Source: Parapedobacter sp. SGR-10 (GTDB lineage Bacteria > Bacteroidota > Bacteroidia > Sphingobacteriales > Sphingobacteriaceae). Taken from it: a DNA stretch of 64,000 nucleotides. Below, piece by piece: positions 16,735 through 25,121 of this stretch. The notes under the pieces were generated by a model that was given only the letters and a program-made list of their open reading frames with translations, had not been told where the DNA came from and made no database searches. The position numbers were made by a program, and so were the translations under genes. The stretch lies in NCBI RefSeq assembly GCF_011030405.1, contig NZ_JAAJTJ010000001.1, positions 1 through 64,000 on the forward strand, written 5' to 3'. The first letter of the stretch is position 1; every line of letters begins with the position of its first letter.

Positions 16735-16755
16735 GAGACGCGATTAACGCGTCTC
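16735..16755. repeat. GAGACGCG palindrome (REP-like)
   Basis: GAGACGCG / CGCGTCTC with a 5-nt loop, followed by TACT. It is a divergent relative of the palindromes at 42759-42786 and 62679-62706. Confidence 0.55.
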
Positions 16756-16813
16756 TACTTACCTACCACAGCTCCTTTTCCTAATAACTATCTCTTGCTA
16801 CAAAACGGGAATA

Positions 16814-16845
16814 TTTGACAATAACAAAATTAATCCTTAACTTTA
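16814..16845 (+). promoter_or_regulatory. Promoter of small membrane protein gene
   Basis: TTTG (16814-16817) and TAACTTTA (16838-16845) are 20 bp apart, a seven-of-eight match to the -7 element. The ATG at 16859 follows closely, so the leader is short. Confidence 0.5.
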
Positions 16846-16858
16846 AGAAAATATTCCT

Positions 16859-17065
16859 ATGCGAACCTTTTGGATATATTTTTGTATTTTTTTGTGTTTG
16901 TCTATTTCAACACAGACTTTCCTTTATTTTTCTGGCACGGAGACATATGCCTTCAGTCCTCTTTACATGTTGGGGCAATTGATTATCATTACATTGATTG
17001 CGTCAATAGTATCCTTGATGTTACGAAAAAAGAAAAATGACTATAAACAAGAAAAAGCCAACTAA
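16859..17065 (+). CDS. Small two-span membrane protein
   Basis: A 68-residue protein. Two hydrophobic helices (about 3-23 and 33-57) are followed by a basic tail RKKKNDYKQEK. It has its own putative promoter and terminator. I do not recognise the family. Confidence 0.6.
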   Translation: MRTFWIYFCIFLCLSISTQTFLYFSGTETYAFSPLYMLGQLIIITLIASIVSLMLRKKKNDYKQEKAN

Positions 17066-17080
17066 AAAAGTTGGCTTTTT
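17053..17080. terminator. Bidirectional terminator
   Basis: The stem AAAAGCCAACT / AGTTGGCTTTTT carries A and T runs on both sides. It ends the small membrane protein gene, overlapping its 3' end, and serves the convergent peroxiredoxin gene. Confidence 0.8.
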
Positions 17081-17103
17081 CTATTTAATACGGTACAAAT
17101 TTA

Positions 17104-17739
17104 CTACCTATTGGGTTGAGGTGTCGTACGTAGGTAAGGTTTGATTTCCTTAAACCCTTTCGGAAACCTGGCCGGAATGTCTTCCGTCTTGATTGCCGGA
17201 ACGACAATCACATCCTCTCCATCTTTCCAATCTACAGGAGTCGCCACTGAATAATCTGCTGTCAACTGCAATGAATCAATCACACGCAAGATCTCATTGA
17301 AATTACGTCCTGTAGATGCAGGATAAGTCAATGTCAATTTTATCTTCTTGTCTGGACCAATAACAAACACTGACCTTACGGTAGCCGTAGCCGAAGCATT
17401 CGGGTGAATCATATCATACAATTCCGCTACCTTACGGTCACTATCTGCAATAATCGGGAAATCAACTTCACAGTTTTGTGTCTCATTGATATCGTTTATC
17501 CAGTTCAAGTGCTCTGCAACACCATCTACACTCAATGCCAACACCTTGACATTGCGTTTCTCAAACTCAGACTTCAGTTGTGCTGTACGACCCAATTCTG
17601 TCGTACATACGGGTGTAAAGTCTGCCGGGTGCGAGTACAACACTGCCCAACTACCATCGATATACTCATAAAAGTCAATATCTCCTATTGACGTCTTTGC
17701 TTGAAAGTTTGGCGCATCATCGCCTAGTCTTAATCCCAT
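17104..17739 (-). CDS. 1-Cys peroxiredoxin (Prx6 type)
   Basis: A 211-residue thiol peroxidase. The peroxidatic cysteine C45 sits in HPADFTPVCTTELGR. The length and the C-terminal dimerization part (VIDSLQLTADYSVATPVDWKDGEDVIVVP) mark the Prx6/AhpC-TSA 1-Cys group. It reduces hydrogen peroxide and organic or lipid hydroperoxides in the cytoplasm. A promoter lies at 17780-17810. Confidence 0.95.
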   Translation of the reverse strand: MGLRLGDDAPNFQAKTSIGDIDFYEYIDGSWAVLYSHPADFTPVCTTELGRTAQLKSEFEKRNVKVLALSVDGVAEHLNWINDINETQNCEVDFPIIADSDRKVAELYDMIHPNASATATVRSVFVIGPDKKIKLTLTYPASTGRNFNEILRVIDSLQLTADYSVATPVDWKDGEDVIVVPAIKTEDIPARFPKGFKEIKPYLRTTPQPNR

Positions 17740-17779
17740 ATTATTTAAATTTTAAAAACCAACAATAAATTAATGTCTA

Positions 17780-17810
17780 CAAATATAGTAGATTATATAA
17801 GAAACATCAA
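17780..17810 (-). promoter_or_regulatory. Peroxiredoxin promoter
   Basis: On the minus strand, TTG (17810-17808) and TATATTTG (17787-17780) are 20 bp apart, matching the Bacteroidota consensus. The start codon is about 40 bp downstream. Confidence 0.6.
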
Positions 17811-17997
17811 GTCTCCTAATCAAATTCCATATATTTATCATTAAATCCAATATTCACATTTATATTTGTCTAATATAACAATAAGCAATTATTAATTATA
17901 CTGTGGCAACATTCGACAAAACATATTATTGAAAAATCGTGTCTTTTTCTTAGGTTTACATTTTATATGACCAAAAATATTGCAAACTAATTACATT

Positions 17998-18710
17998 ATG
18001 AACAGCTTATACAAAAATAGCCTCCTACTTTTCTCTCTGGCAGCTTTCATAGCCTGTAAGAAAAATGATGAATTACTGATCAACGGACAATATAAACCGG
18101 CTTCTACCGTCACCATAGATGCTGTAGTGATGCTGACCAAAGAGGGACAGATCACGAAGACCAGCTTGATCAAAGAATTTGTACAACGGCATGGACAACA
18201 AGATTACTTTCTCTTCGACAAGAGAACCGACCTTACCGACAACAATTCATCGACGCTCAGATTAGATTTTCATGAAGATGGTACGGTAGACACTTATTAT
18301 ATGAATGAGTCGGCTTCTTCAAAAGGGAAAATAAGCCAACGAACCTCTTCCTACATCGATATTACAGCGATTGAATCTGCTATAATGCCTATCGGCCCCA
18401 ACCCTAATCGTTGGTACTCATGGAAAATTCTTCCAGCCCGACCCAATCCATAATATTTCATTATTTACCTCCTGAAACGGGGTATTCAGGCTATTACGAA
18501 TTTTATCCCACCGGACGGCTCGAAATTCGAAACGGACAACTATACGTACCTTTGATGGCTCTTTTAGTGCACTCTAAAGGTCAAGACCAAACCTGTCTTT
18601 CTGCTTCGGCAGGCTCTTTCCGGACATTTAATAATGAAATAAAAAAGCAGTTACAGCCCGGAGATACTATTGTGTATCAATCAAAGAGGGTTATGTTGAT
18701 TAAGCAGTAA
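17998..18710 (+). pseudogene. Lipoprotein gene split by a frameshift
   Basis: ATG 17998 begins a lipoprotein signal (LLFSLAAFIAC, Cys about 19) and the frame runs to 18453. Reading then continues in another frame, open from 18411 to 18710 (SIIFHYLPPETGYSGYYEFYPTGRLEI...). The second part has the composition of the C-terminal half of one protein and no start or RBS of its own. A single indel between 18411 and 18453 would join them. It is either a real pseudogene or a sequencing error. No function known. Confidence 0.6.
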
Positions 18711-18722
18711 AATAGGAGTTTA

Positions 18723-18755
18723 AACTTTTCCAAAGGTCTGAACTTTGGAAAAGTT
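18723..18755. terminator. Bidirectional terminator, repeated hairpin type A
   Basis: AACTTTTCCAAAG / CTTTGGAAAAGTT with the loop GTCTGAA, placed between two convergent genes and overlapping the stop of the minus-strand gene. The same arms recur at 39539-39571. Confidence 0.75.
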
Positions 18756-19146
18756 AAGATTTCAGTTTATTATCAATTTTCGCTAGAAAACCATAGTCTT
18801 CAAAAGCAAAACTACCACTGTTTCGCATATTCAGTTCAAAGAGAAACCTGGCTTTTTCCAGTAGATTCCGGTTTTCCGACAGAAGGCCGTCGTACATCAA
18901 CAATTGCGCCAATGGACGCACCTGTTCCGATTCCAATGTAGACACAAACTCCTCCAATTGCAGATTGTCCCATTCTAAAAACCGGGTTCTGTCTTGTCGA
19001 AAAAACTCTGTATAACCCGACTCCACATCTACAGATTCGGAAAGCTCTTCCACATTGCCTTCCCATTTGCCCACCACGAGCCGGAGAAATTTCCCCATTT
19101 CGTTGATCCAATTCAAGATTGTATCTTTTTCGTAACGAATTCCCAT
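18754..19146 (-). CDS. Hypothetical protein downstream of proA
   Basis: A 130-residue soluble, acidic, mostly helical protein (GIRYEKDTILNWINEMGKFLRLVVGKWEGN...). It lies 100 bp after proA on the same strand and ends in the shared terminator. I recognise no domain. Similar small proteins are found near this locus in relatives, as far as I recall. Confidence 0.7.
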   Translation of the reverse strand: MGIRYEKDTILNWINEMGKFLRLVVGKWEGNVEELSESVDVESGYTEFFRQDRTRFLEWDNLQLEEFVSTLESEQVRPLAQLLMYDGLLSENRNLLEKARFLFELNMRNSGSFAFEDYGFLAKIDNKLKS

Positions 19147-19246
19147 TTTTTTCTAGTTGTAAGTTGTAAGTGGCCAGTTATCAGTAGGGGCAAAAGATTT
19201 ATCTTCGATGAGTTCGCTACGTTCGGTTTTTGCCCATACAATTCGA

Positions 19247-20497
19247 TCACCTCACCTGTCCATCTCCCGTCACGAACCATTTCTCCGTCACCAATTTTTC
19301 CAGAGCAAAAGGCCCTCTCGCATGGAGTTTTTGCGTCGAAATACCGATCTCAGCTCCAAGACCAAACTCACCGCCATCCGTAAACCGTGTAGAAGCATTG
19401 GCATATACTGCAGCCGCATCCACCGCATTCATAAACGTAGCAATATTTTGAGGATCATTGGAAACAATACACTCCGAATGTTTTGATGAATAATTGGCAA
19501 TGTGCTCCAAGGCTTCGTCCAATCCCTCAACTGCTTTGACCGAACATTTGAAATCCAAAAACTCCCTGCCAAAGTCCGCTTCTTGCGCTTCTTGTACATA
19601 AGGGTAGCCCGTCTCTTTTACTTTATCCAACACGGCTTTGTCCGCAAAGACTTCTACCTGCGCTTCTTCGAAATAAGGCAATACCCTATTCATAAAGTCG
19701 GGCGCAATTTCTCTGTCTAGCAAAACCGTATCCAACGCATTGCATACCGAAGGGCGGGATATTTTGGCATTAGCCACGATTTTTGCTGCTTTATCCAGAT
19801 CCGCAGTCTTGTCCACATACGTATGGCATACTCCCGCGCCTGTCTCAATGACAGGGACTTTTGCATTTTCACGAACAAAATCGATCAACGACTGCGATCC
19901 ACGTGGAATAATGATATCGACAAAATCCGTAGCCGTCAACAAGTCAGAAACCAGCTCCCGATCCGTGGGCAATAACTGTACAATGTTCGAATCCGCCTCT
20001 ACCTCAAGCAGTACATCCCGAATCAAGCTCACCAAATAACTGTTCGTAAACCAGGCATCCGATCCGCCACGCAGCAGACATACATTGCCGGATTGGATAC
20101 ACAAAGCTGCCACGTCGATAGTCACATTTGGACGAGCTTCGTAGATGACACCTACCACACCGAGAGCCACGGTCTTTTTTTCAACCAACAGCCCATTGGA
20201 CAGCTTTCGCGAGGAAATCAACTGGTTGGTTGGGTCATCCAGCTGAGATACGTCAAGAACACTTTGTGCAAGATCTTCTATACGCTCTGCCGTAAGTTTC
20301 AGCCGATCATACTTGGAGTCTGCGGAATCCATTCTGATCAGATCTTTCTCATTTTCAACCAAAATCTCGGCTACATGATTTCGCAAAGCGGTGGCCAAAG
20401 CGTTCAATATACGCTGCTTGTCCTCTCTATTGAGACTGCTCAATGATTTTTTGGCCTTACGGCTATTTAGCAATTCCTGTTTAATATCTTTTTGCAT
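19247..20497 (-). CDS. proA: Glutamate-5-semialdehyde dehydrogenase (gamma-glutamyl phosphate reductase)
   Basis: A 416-residue aldehyde-dehydrogenase-fold enzyme that reduces gamma-glutamyl phosphate with NADPH, the second step of proline synthesis. The catalytic cysteine is C252 in ISRPSVCNALDT. The ARPNVTID and LRGGSDAWFTN segments are typical. The upstream gene on this strand is proB, 223 bp away. That gap holds a small inverted-repeat element, so the two may not be strictly co-transcribed. Confidence 0.97.
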   Translation of the reverse strand: MQKDIKQELLNSRKAKKSLSSLNREDKQRILNALATALRNHVAEILVENEKDLIRMDSADSKYDRLKLTAERIEDLAQSVLDVSQLDDPTNQLISSRKLSNGLLVEKKTVALGVVGVIYEARPNVTIDVAALCIQSGNVCLLRGGSDAWFTNSYLVSLIRDVLLEVEADSNIVQLLPTDRELVSDLLTATDFVDIIIPRGSQSLIDFVRENAKVPVIETGAGVCHTYVDKTADLDKAAKIVANAKISRPSVCNALDTVLLDREIAPDFMNRVLPYFEEAQVEVFADKAVLDKVKETGYPYVQEAQEADFGREFLDFKCSVKAVEGLDEALEHIANYSSKHSECIVSNDPQNIATFMNAVDAAAVYANASTRFTDGGEFGLGAEIGISTQKLHARGPFALEKLVTEKWFVTGDGQVR

Positions 20498-20553
20498 AGT
20501 CTATTTTGTCTTTTTATACACTACTTTTTATTATACCACATGTTCTCAAAAAA

Positions 20554-20647
20554 CGTCATTTCGACCAAAGGGAGAAATCTATGGTCAGCTAGAAAATTAG
20601 TCCCATTTATCCATAGATATCTCCTCATACTTCGTCGATATGACGAC
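20554..20647. repeat. MITE-like inverted-repeat element, copy A
   Basis: A 94-bp imperfect palindrome in the proB-proA gap. GTCATTTCGAC...GGAGAAATCTATGG faces CCATAGATATCTCC...GTCGATATGAC. Together with the copy at 47788-47864 it forms a family of short non-coding elements. Confidence 0.65.
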
Positions 20648-20720
20648 AAATGTGCTTAACTTGACGTCTATACGCCCAATCAAACCAAATTGTGGTTTAT
20701 TTTTTATCATACACTAACCT

Positions 20721-21746
20721 TTACAGTAACACGATATCATCGGCATGTGCTATTTCCAGGTTCTTTCTTTTAGTTTTTAAATCTGTCGAATCGACTTTTG
20801 ATTTGGCCACCGCCTGTATAGTGCCTTCTTCATCTGCAATATGAAAAACCTCCCCTATCTCAAACCCTTCCACAATCTGGGTCACGCCCACCGCAAGCAG
20901 GCTTTTTCTCTTCTTTAAGGCCTCCATAGCACCCTTATCCACCTGTACCAATCCCGTAATCAGACTACCACTCGCCAGCCACTTATTGCGGGAGGACACT
21001 TTTTTCTGTTGTGCCAGACACACCGTACCAATCTCGTCCTTTACAGCCTTCAGGATTGCATTATCTTCGGCCATGCTAAAGATAACAGTCTTGATACCCA
21101 TCTGCGTAGCGAGTCGTGCAAATGTCAGCTTAGAAGTCATACCACCCAATCCCACAGATGATTTGTCTGTTCGGGCCAACGATAGTGCCGACTTATCAAT
21201 AGCCTTGATCTCCCTTATGACATTGCCGTCCGCGTCCAATACACCAGAAACAGAAGTACATAGCAACAGTTTTTCTGCTCCAAAACCAACAGCAATCAAA
21301 GTAGCCAATTCGTCATTGTCCGAAAATTTCAATTCCTTGTTACTGACCACATCGTTTTCATTGGCTATAGGGATGATATTATGCTTCCAAAGGGTCTCAT
21401 ACGTACTTTTAAGCTGTAAGAACTGATTCCTATTCGAAAAATGATGCCGCTCGCATAAGCTTTGTGCCAATGCGATATGAAAAGGTTTAAAATACGTTGA
21501 ATATTTACGGATCAGCAACGGATTACCGATAGCCGCCGCAGCCTTGCGCTCTTCCAAGGTTCCCTTATACCGAGGTATAAATTTCTTGCCTGCCGCTACG
21601 GCTCCCGAAGACACCAAAACGATGTTATAATCGGACTGCAATATAGAAACCTGCCTGGCTATTTCCAATATAACACGTTCATCAATCTCGCCCTGGGATG
21701 TCACAGAAGCCGAACCAAACTTAATAACAAGAACAGGTTTTTTCAT
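20721..21746 (-). CDS. proB: Glutamate 5-kinase
   Basis: A 341-residue amino-acid kinase fold enzyme that phosphorylates glutamate with ATP, the first and usually proline-inhibited step of proline synthesis. KFGSASVTSQG is the phosphate-binding start and IVLVSSGAVAAGKKF follows. IPIANENDVVS and FSDNDELATLIA are substrate-site segments. A PUA-like domain fills the last 75 residues. Upstream of proA on the same strand. Confidence 0.96.
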   Translation of the reverse strand: MKKPVLVIKFGSASVTSQGEIDERVILEIARQVSILQSDYNIVLVSSGAVAAGKKFIPRYKGTLEERKAAAAIGNPLLIRKYSTYFKPFHIALAQSLCERHHFSNRNQFLQLKSTYETLWKHNIIPIANENDVVSNKELKFSDNDELATLIAVGFGAEKLLLCTSVSGVLDADGNVIREIKAIDKSALSLARTDKSSVGLGGMTSKLTFARLATQMGIKTVIFSMAEDNAILKAVKDEIGTVCLAQQKKVSSRNKWLASGSLITGLVQVDKGAMEALKKRKSLLAVGVTQIVEGFEIGEVFHIADEEGTIQAVAKSKVDSTDLKTKRKNLEIAHADDIVLL

Positions 21747-21892
21747 GTTTTTTCAAAAAAGCACAACATTATCTCACAAACCGTAAAAGTAGGTATTGTT
21801 TCTAATAAAAATGAATATTCTCAAGAATTTTCAAATACAGCAATCATACAAATGTTCCTTAGGTGAAGATAGGAACAATTACATATCAGAGT

Positions 21893-22198
21893 TTAAAGCC
21901 TTCGTCTAACCCATTTTTGGGGATTTATAGACGTATGAAGAATAGCCACGATCGTGATCGTTTTTGTATGTTGGTTGAAGTGATAATGTACACCAAAAGG
22001 AAATACTTTAGTAAAAGCAATTCTTGTTTCCTTATATTTCACTTCAAAAAGCAAAGGATTGTCAATAATATACTTTATAGTCTCTTTTACAGATAAAGCA
22101 AACCTTTTTTCAAGACCTTGCAACTGTTCCTTATACCATTTTTTTGCTTTTCTGATGTCCTCCTCTGTATCGTTATGGTAAACAACAGTATATTCCAC
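21893..22198 (-). CDS. RelE/ParE-family toxin
   Basis: A 101-residue protein with the ParE/RelE fold: YTVVYHNDTEEDIRKAKKWYKEQLQGLEKRF, then strands KYKETRIAFTKVFPFGVHYHF and ITIVAILHTSINPQKW. Toxins of this shape block translation (RelE) or gyrase (ParE); the sequence does not decide. It lies 5 bp after its antitoxin gene, as expected for a two-gene module. Confidence 0.9.
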   Translation of the reverse strand: MEYTVVYHNDTEEDIRKAKKWYKEQLQGLEKRFALSVKETIKYIIDNPLLFEVKYKETRIAFTKVFPFGVHYHFNQHTKTITIVAILHTSINPQKWVRRRL

Positions 22199-22203
22199 AA
22201 CTC

Positions 22204-22428
22204 TTACTCTTTATCCAATACTTCAAAAAGATTTTCAATAGATTTAATTTTTTCGGGGTTATCCAAATCATTTAATCTTAAATCTATTATATCCTTTTGC
22301 CATTGGGGCAACTCATCGCCAATCTGGTCAAAGTCCGGATACTTTTTTTTGATGTTGTTCCAATCCTCAATCGGAATAAATACTCCTGTCGGCTTTCCGT
22401 TGTGATCTTGTATAACCTGGGGCTTCAT
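22204..22428 (-). CDS. Antitoxin of the RelE/ParE module
   Basis: A 74-residue acidic protein. The N-terminal MKPQVIQDHNGKPTGVFIPIEDWNNIKKKYPD matches the Phd/StbD-like antitoxins that pair with ParE toxins in Bacteroidota. Encoded first in the operon, it would neutralise the toxin and repress the promoter. Confidence 0.85.
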   Translation of the reverse strand: MKPQVIQDHNGKPTGVFIPIEDWNNIKKKYPDFDQIGDELPQWQKDIIDLRLNDLDNPEKIKSIENLFEVLDKE

Positions 22429-22554
22429 AAGCTGATTTTTTTTACATTACGTAAAAATAAAAAATATTTTTTTCAAACGCAACAGAGCAATCCTATCGCT
22501 TTTGTCGCATAAAGCTTCTCGTATCCTACAAAATTTTCAGTAATATTGCCTTGT

Positions 22555-23106
22555 ATGAATATACGAGAGAACAAGCGAGGTATTCTGAAGATAGCCGTTG
22601 TAGGTCCCGAATCCACCGGAAAATCAACGATGGCAAAATACCTTGGCGAACAGCTTGGAACAGTATGCGTACCCGAATATGCCCGCTACTATTGCCGAAA
22701 TCTTCGCAATCAATATACCTTGCAAGATGAGGTCAATATGTTCTATGGTCAATTGGCGTTGGAGGAAGCACTTATTCCTCTGGCAAAAAACAACATACTC
22801 ATCTGTGATGTGACCATCATGACCATCAAGATATGGTGTGACCACCTTTTTGGCGATACCCCTCAAGAAGTAAAAGATGAGATCAGAAACAGAAAATACG
22901 ACCACTACCTACTCATGGACATCGATCTGCCCTGGGAAGACGATCCCCTACGGGATTTTCCGGGTCAACAAGCGCATTTCTTAGAAATTTGGAAAAAAGA
23001 GTTGAAGGCTATTGAAGCTAATTATACCATGATCTCCGGCTTAGAAAAAGAAAGGTTGGAAAATGGGTTAAAAGCAATTAAAGTACTATCGGCTTGTAGC
23101 CGATAG
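22555..23106 (+). CDS. NadR-like ATP-binding kinase (AAA_28)
   Basis: A 183-residue P-loop protein. Walker A is VGPESTGKST, and CVPEYARYYCRN and ILICDVTIMTIKIWCDHLFG are typical of the ribosylnicotinamide kinase part of NadR. It lacks the nucleotidyl-transferase and regulatory domains of NadR. It probably phosphorylates nicotinamide riboside, but substrate is inferred from family only. ATG 22555 is chosen over TTG 22546. Confidence 0.85.
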   Translation: MNIRENKRGILKIAVVGPESTGKSTMAKYLGEQLGTVCVPEYARYYCRNLRNQYTLQDEVNMFYGQLALEEALIPLAKNNILICDVTIMTIKIWCDHLFGDTPQEVKDEIRNRKYDHYLLMDIDLPWEDDPLRDFPGQQAHFLEIWKKELKAIEANYTMISGLEKERLENGLKAIKVLSACSR

Positions 23107-23112
23107 TACTTT
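23080..23112. terminator. Bidirectional terminator
   Basis: A perfect 15-bp stem (AAAGTACTATCGGCT and complement) with a TGT loop overlaps the stop codon of the NadR-like gene and ends 4 bp before the convergent ahcY gene. Confidence 0.8.
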
Positions 23113-23116
23113 AAAA

Positions 23117-24433
23117 CTAGTATCTATACGCTTCCGGCTTGTAAGGACCCTCTACGGCTACACCGATATAAGCCGCTTGCTCCGCAGTCAGTTCTTCCAG
23201 TTCCACACCGATATGTGCCAAATGCAAGCGAGCCACTTTTTCATCCAGATGTTTAGGCAAGGTATATACTTTCTTCTCGTATTGATCTGTATTTGTCCAC
23301 AATTCGATCTGTGCCAACGTCTGGTTGGTAAACGAGTTGGACATCACAAACGATGGGTGTCCTGTAGCACACCCCAGATTTACCAAACGGCCTTCAGCCA
23401 ACAGAATAATATCCTTACCGTCTACGGTGTATTTATCCACTTGCGGTTTGATCTCTACTTTCGTATTACCGTAGTTGGTATTCAACCAAGCTACGTCGAT
23501 TTCATTGTCAAAATGCCCGATATTACAAACAACGGTTTTATCCTTCATAGCCTGGAAATGCTCAGCACGGATGATATCTTTATTGCCTGTCGTCGTGACG
23601 ACGATATTCGCTTCCTTGATGGCATCCGCCATTTTCTTCACTTCATACCCTTCCATGGCCGCTTGCAGCGCACAGATAGGATCGATTTCAGTTACGATCA
23701 CACGTACGCCTGCCGAACGCAAGGATTCCGCCGATCCCTTTCCCACGTCTCCGTAACCGGCTACTACAGCTACCTTTCCGGCCAACATCAGATCCGTAGC
23801 ACGACGGATCGCATCCACCAATGACTCACGGCATCCGTATTTATTGTCAAATTTTGACTTCGTCACGGAGTCATTGACATTGATCGCCGGCAAATGCAGT
23901 GTACCGTTTTTATATCTTTCGTACAGACGGTGCACGCCTGTAGTGGTCTCCTCAGACAACCCACGAACACCAGCAATCAGTTCCGGAAATTGATCAAAAA
24001 CCATATTGGTCAAATCCCCTCCATCATCCAATATCATATTCAACGGTTGGCGCTCTTCACCAAAGAACAATGTCTGCTCTATACACCAATTAAATTCCTC
24101 TTCTGTCATGCCTTTCCACGCGTAGACTGGAATTCCTGCAGCAGCTATAGCAGCCGCCGCATGATCTTGTGTAGAGAAAATATTGCACGATGACCAGGAA
24201 ACATCTGCTCCTAGTTCCACCAAAGTTTCGATCAAAACGGCCGTTTGGATAGTCATATGCAGACATCCGGCTATACGGGCGCCTTTCAACGGTTTGGAAG
24301 CTCCGAACTCCCGACGAAGGCTCATCAGGCCCGGCATCTCTGCTTCGGCCAACTCTATTTCTTTGCGTCCCCACTCTGCTAGAGAAATATCTTTGACTTT
24401 GTAAGGCACATACATAGTTTCTAATGATGACAT
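23117..24433 (-). CDS. ahcY: Adenosylhomocysteinase
   Basis: A 438-residue enzyme that hydrolyses S-adenosylhomocysteine to adenosine and homocysteine, closing the methyl cycle. The NAD-binding [10 protein letters not shown] loop, LDDGGDLTN and the C-terminal [10 protein letters not shown] end are all present. Its promoter (24461-24490) is a good Bacteroidota match. No SAH riboswitch is visible in the leader. Confidence 0.98.
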   Translation of the reverse strand: MSSLETMYVPYKVKDISLAEWGRKEIELAEAEMPGLMSLRREFGASKPLKGARIAGCLHMTIQTAVLIETLVELGADVSWSSCNIFSTQDHAAAAIAAAGIPVYAWKGMTEEEFNWCIEQTLFFGEERQPLNMILDDGGDLTNMVFDQFPELIAGVRGLSEETTTGVHRLYERYKNGTLHLPAINVNDSVTKSKFDNKYGCRESLVDAIRRATDLMLAGKVAVVAGYGDVGKGSAESLRSAGVRVIVTEIDPICALQAAMEGYEVKKMADAIKEANIVVTTTGNKDIIRAEHFQAMKDKTVVCNIGHFDNEIDVAWLNTNYGNTKVEIKPQVDKYTVDGKDIILLAEGRLVNLGCATGHPSFVMSNSFTNQTLAQIELWTNTDQYEKKVYTLPKHLDEKVARLHLAHIGVELEELTAEQAAYIGVAVEGPYKPEAYRY

Positions 24434-24460
24434 AATTATTCTTTTATTTTTTTTAAGTCA

Positions 24461-24490
24461 CAAAATTACTTGAAACCGAGGTCATTTCAA
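24461..24490 (-). promoter_or_regulatory. ahcY promoter
   Basis: On the minus strand, TTG (24490-24488, within TTTTG) and TAATTTTG (24468-24461) are 19 bp apart. The start codon is 27 bp downstream. Confidence 0.6.
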
Positions 24491-24542
24491 AACCTCACAA
24501 AAGCTTTCTGCTCAAAAGTGACATTATATTGAGGATAATATC

Positions 24543-24573
24543 TTGATGAACGAACTAGAATCCCCTATCTTTG
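24543..24573 (+). promoter_or_regulatory. Bacilliredoxin gene promoter
   Basis: TTG (24543-24545) and TATCTTTG (24566-24573) are 20 bp apart. The leader to the ATG at 24656 is about 75 nt and contains a CCTCCC-rich stretch. Confidence 0.65.
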
Positions 24574-24655
24574 TATTCACCTCCCTATCCCTCCCCAAAA
24601 GAGAGGGAACGGTTGGTTTTTATTTTTGAATTTTAACTTTTTAATTTAAAGAGAG

Positions 24656-25066
24656 ATGTATCCAGAATATTTAGTAGCACCGATGCGCCAAGAATTGGTA
24701 GATGCCGGTTTTCAAGAGTTAAAAACTGCGGAAGAAGTAGATGGGGCCATCCCTGCAGAGGGTACCGTCTTTGTTGTCGTCAACTCTGTCTGCGGCTGTG
24801 CCGCAGCCAATGCACGTCCTGCAGCCCGTTTTGCAGTAGAGAATGGAAAAAAACCAAGTAAATTGGTTACTGTCTTTGCCGGCATGGAAAAAGATGCTGT
24901 AGACAAGGCTCGTCAATACATGTTGCCTTATCCTCCATCTTCACCCGCTATGGCCTTATTCAAAGACGGCAAACTTGTACACATGATTGAAAGACACATG
25001 ATCGAAGGCAGACCCGCTCAAATGATCGCCGACAATCTTATCGCGGCTTTTGACGAGTATTGTTAA
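24656..25066 (+). CDS. BrxA/BrxB-family bacilliredoxin
   Basis: A 136-residue thioredoxin-fold protein of the YphP/YqiW family. The C46-G-C48 motif (SVCGCAAANARPA) is complete. In Firmicutes these remove bacillithiol from proteins; in Bacteroidota, the thiol partner of this branch is less clear. It may act in the same oxidative-stress response as the peroxiredoxin 7 kb away. Confidence 0.92.
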   Translation: MYPEYLVAPMRQELVDAGFQELKTAEEVDGAIPAEGTVFVVVNSVCGCAAANARPAARFAVENGKKPSKLVTVFAGMEKDAVDKARQYMLPYPPSSPAMALFKDGKLVHMIERHMIEGRPAQMIADNLIAAFDEYC

Positions 25067-25076
25067 ATTTGAAAAT

Positions 25077-25116
25077 ATATAGCCCTATAAGGTTCTCAAA
25101 ACTTATAGGGCTATAT
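25077..25116. terminator. Bidirectional terminator
   Basis: The stem ATATAGCCCTATAAG / CTTATAGGGCTATAT with a 10-nt loop lies between two convergent genes. Confidence 0.75.
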
Positions 25117-25121
25117 CATTA

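Noticed and set aside
24434..24540. SAH riboswitch before ahcY
   Set aside because: The leader is only about 27 nt from the -7 element and shows no conserved pseudoknot core.
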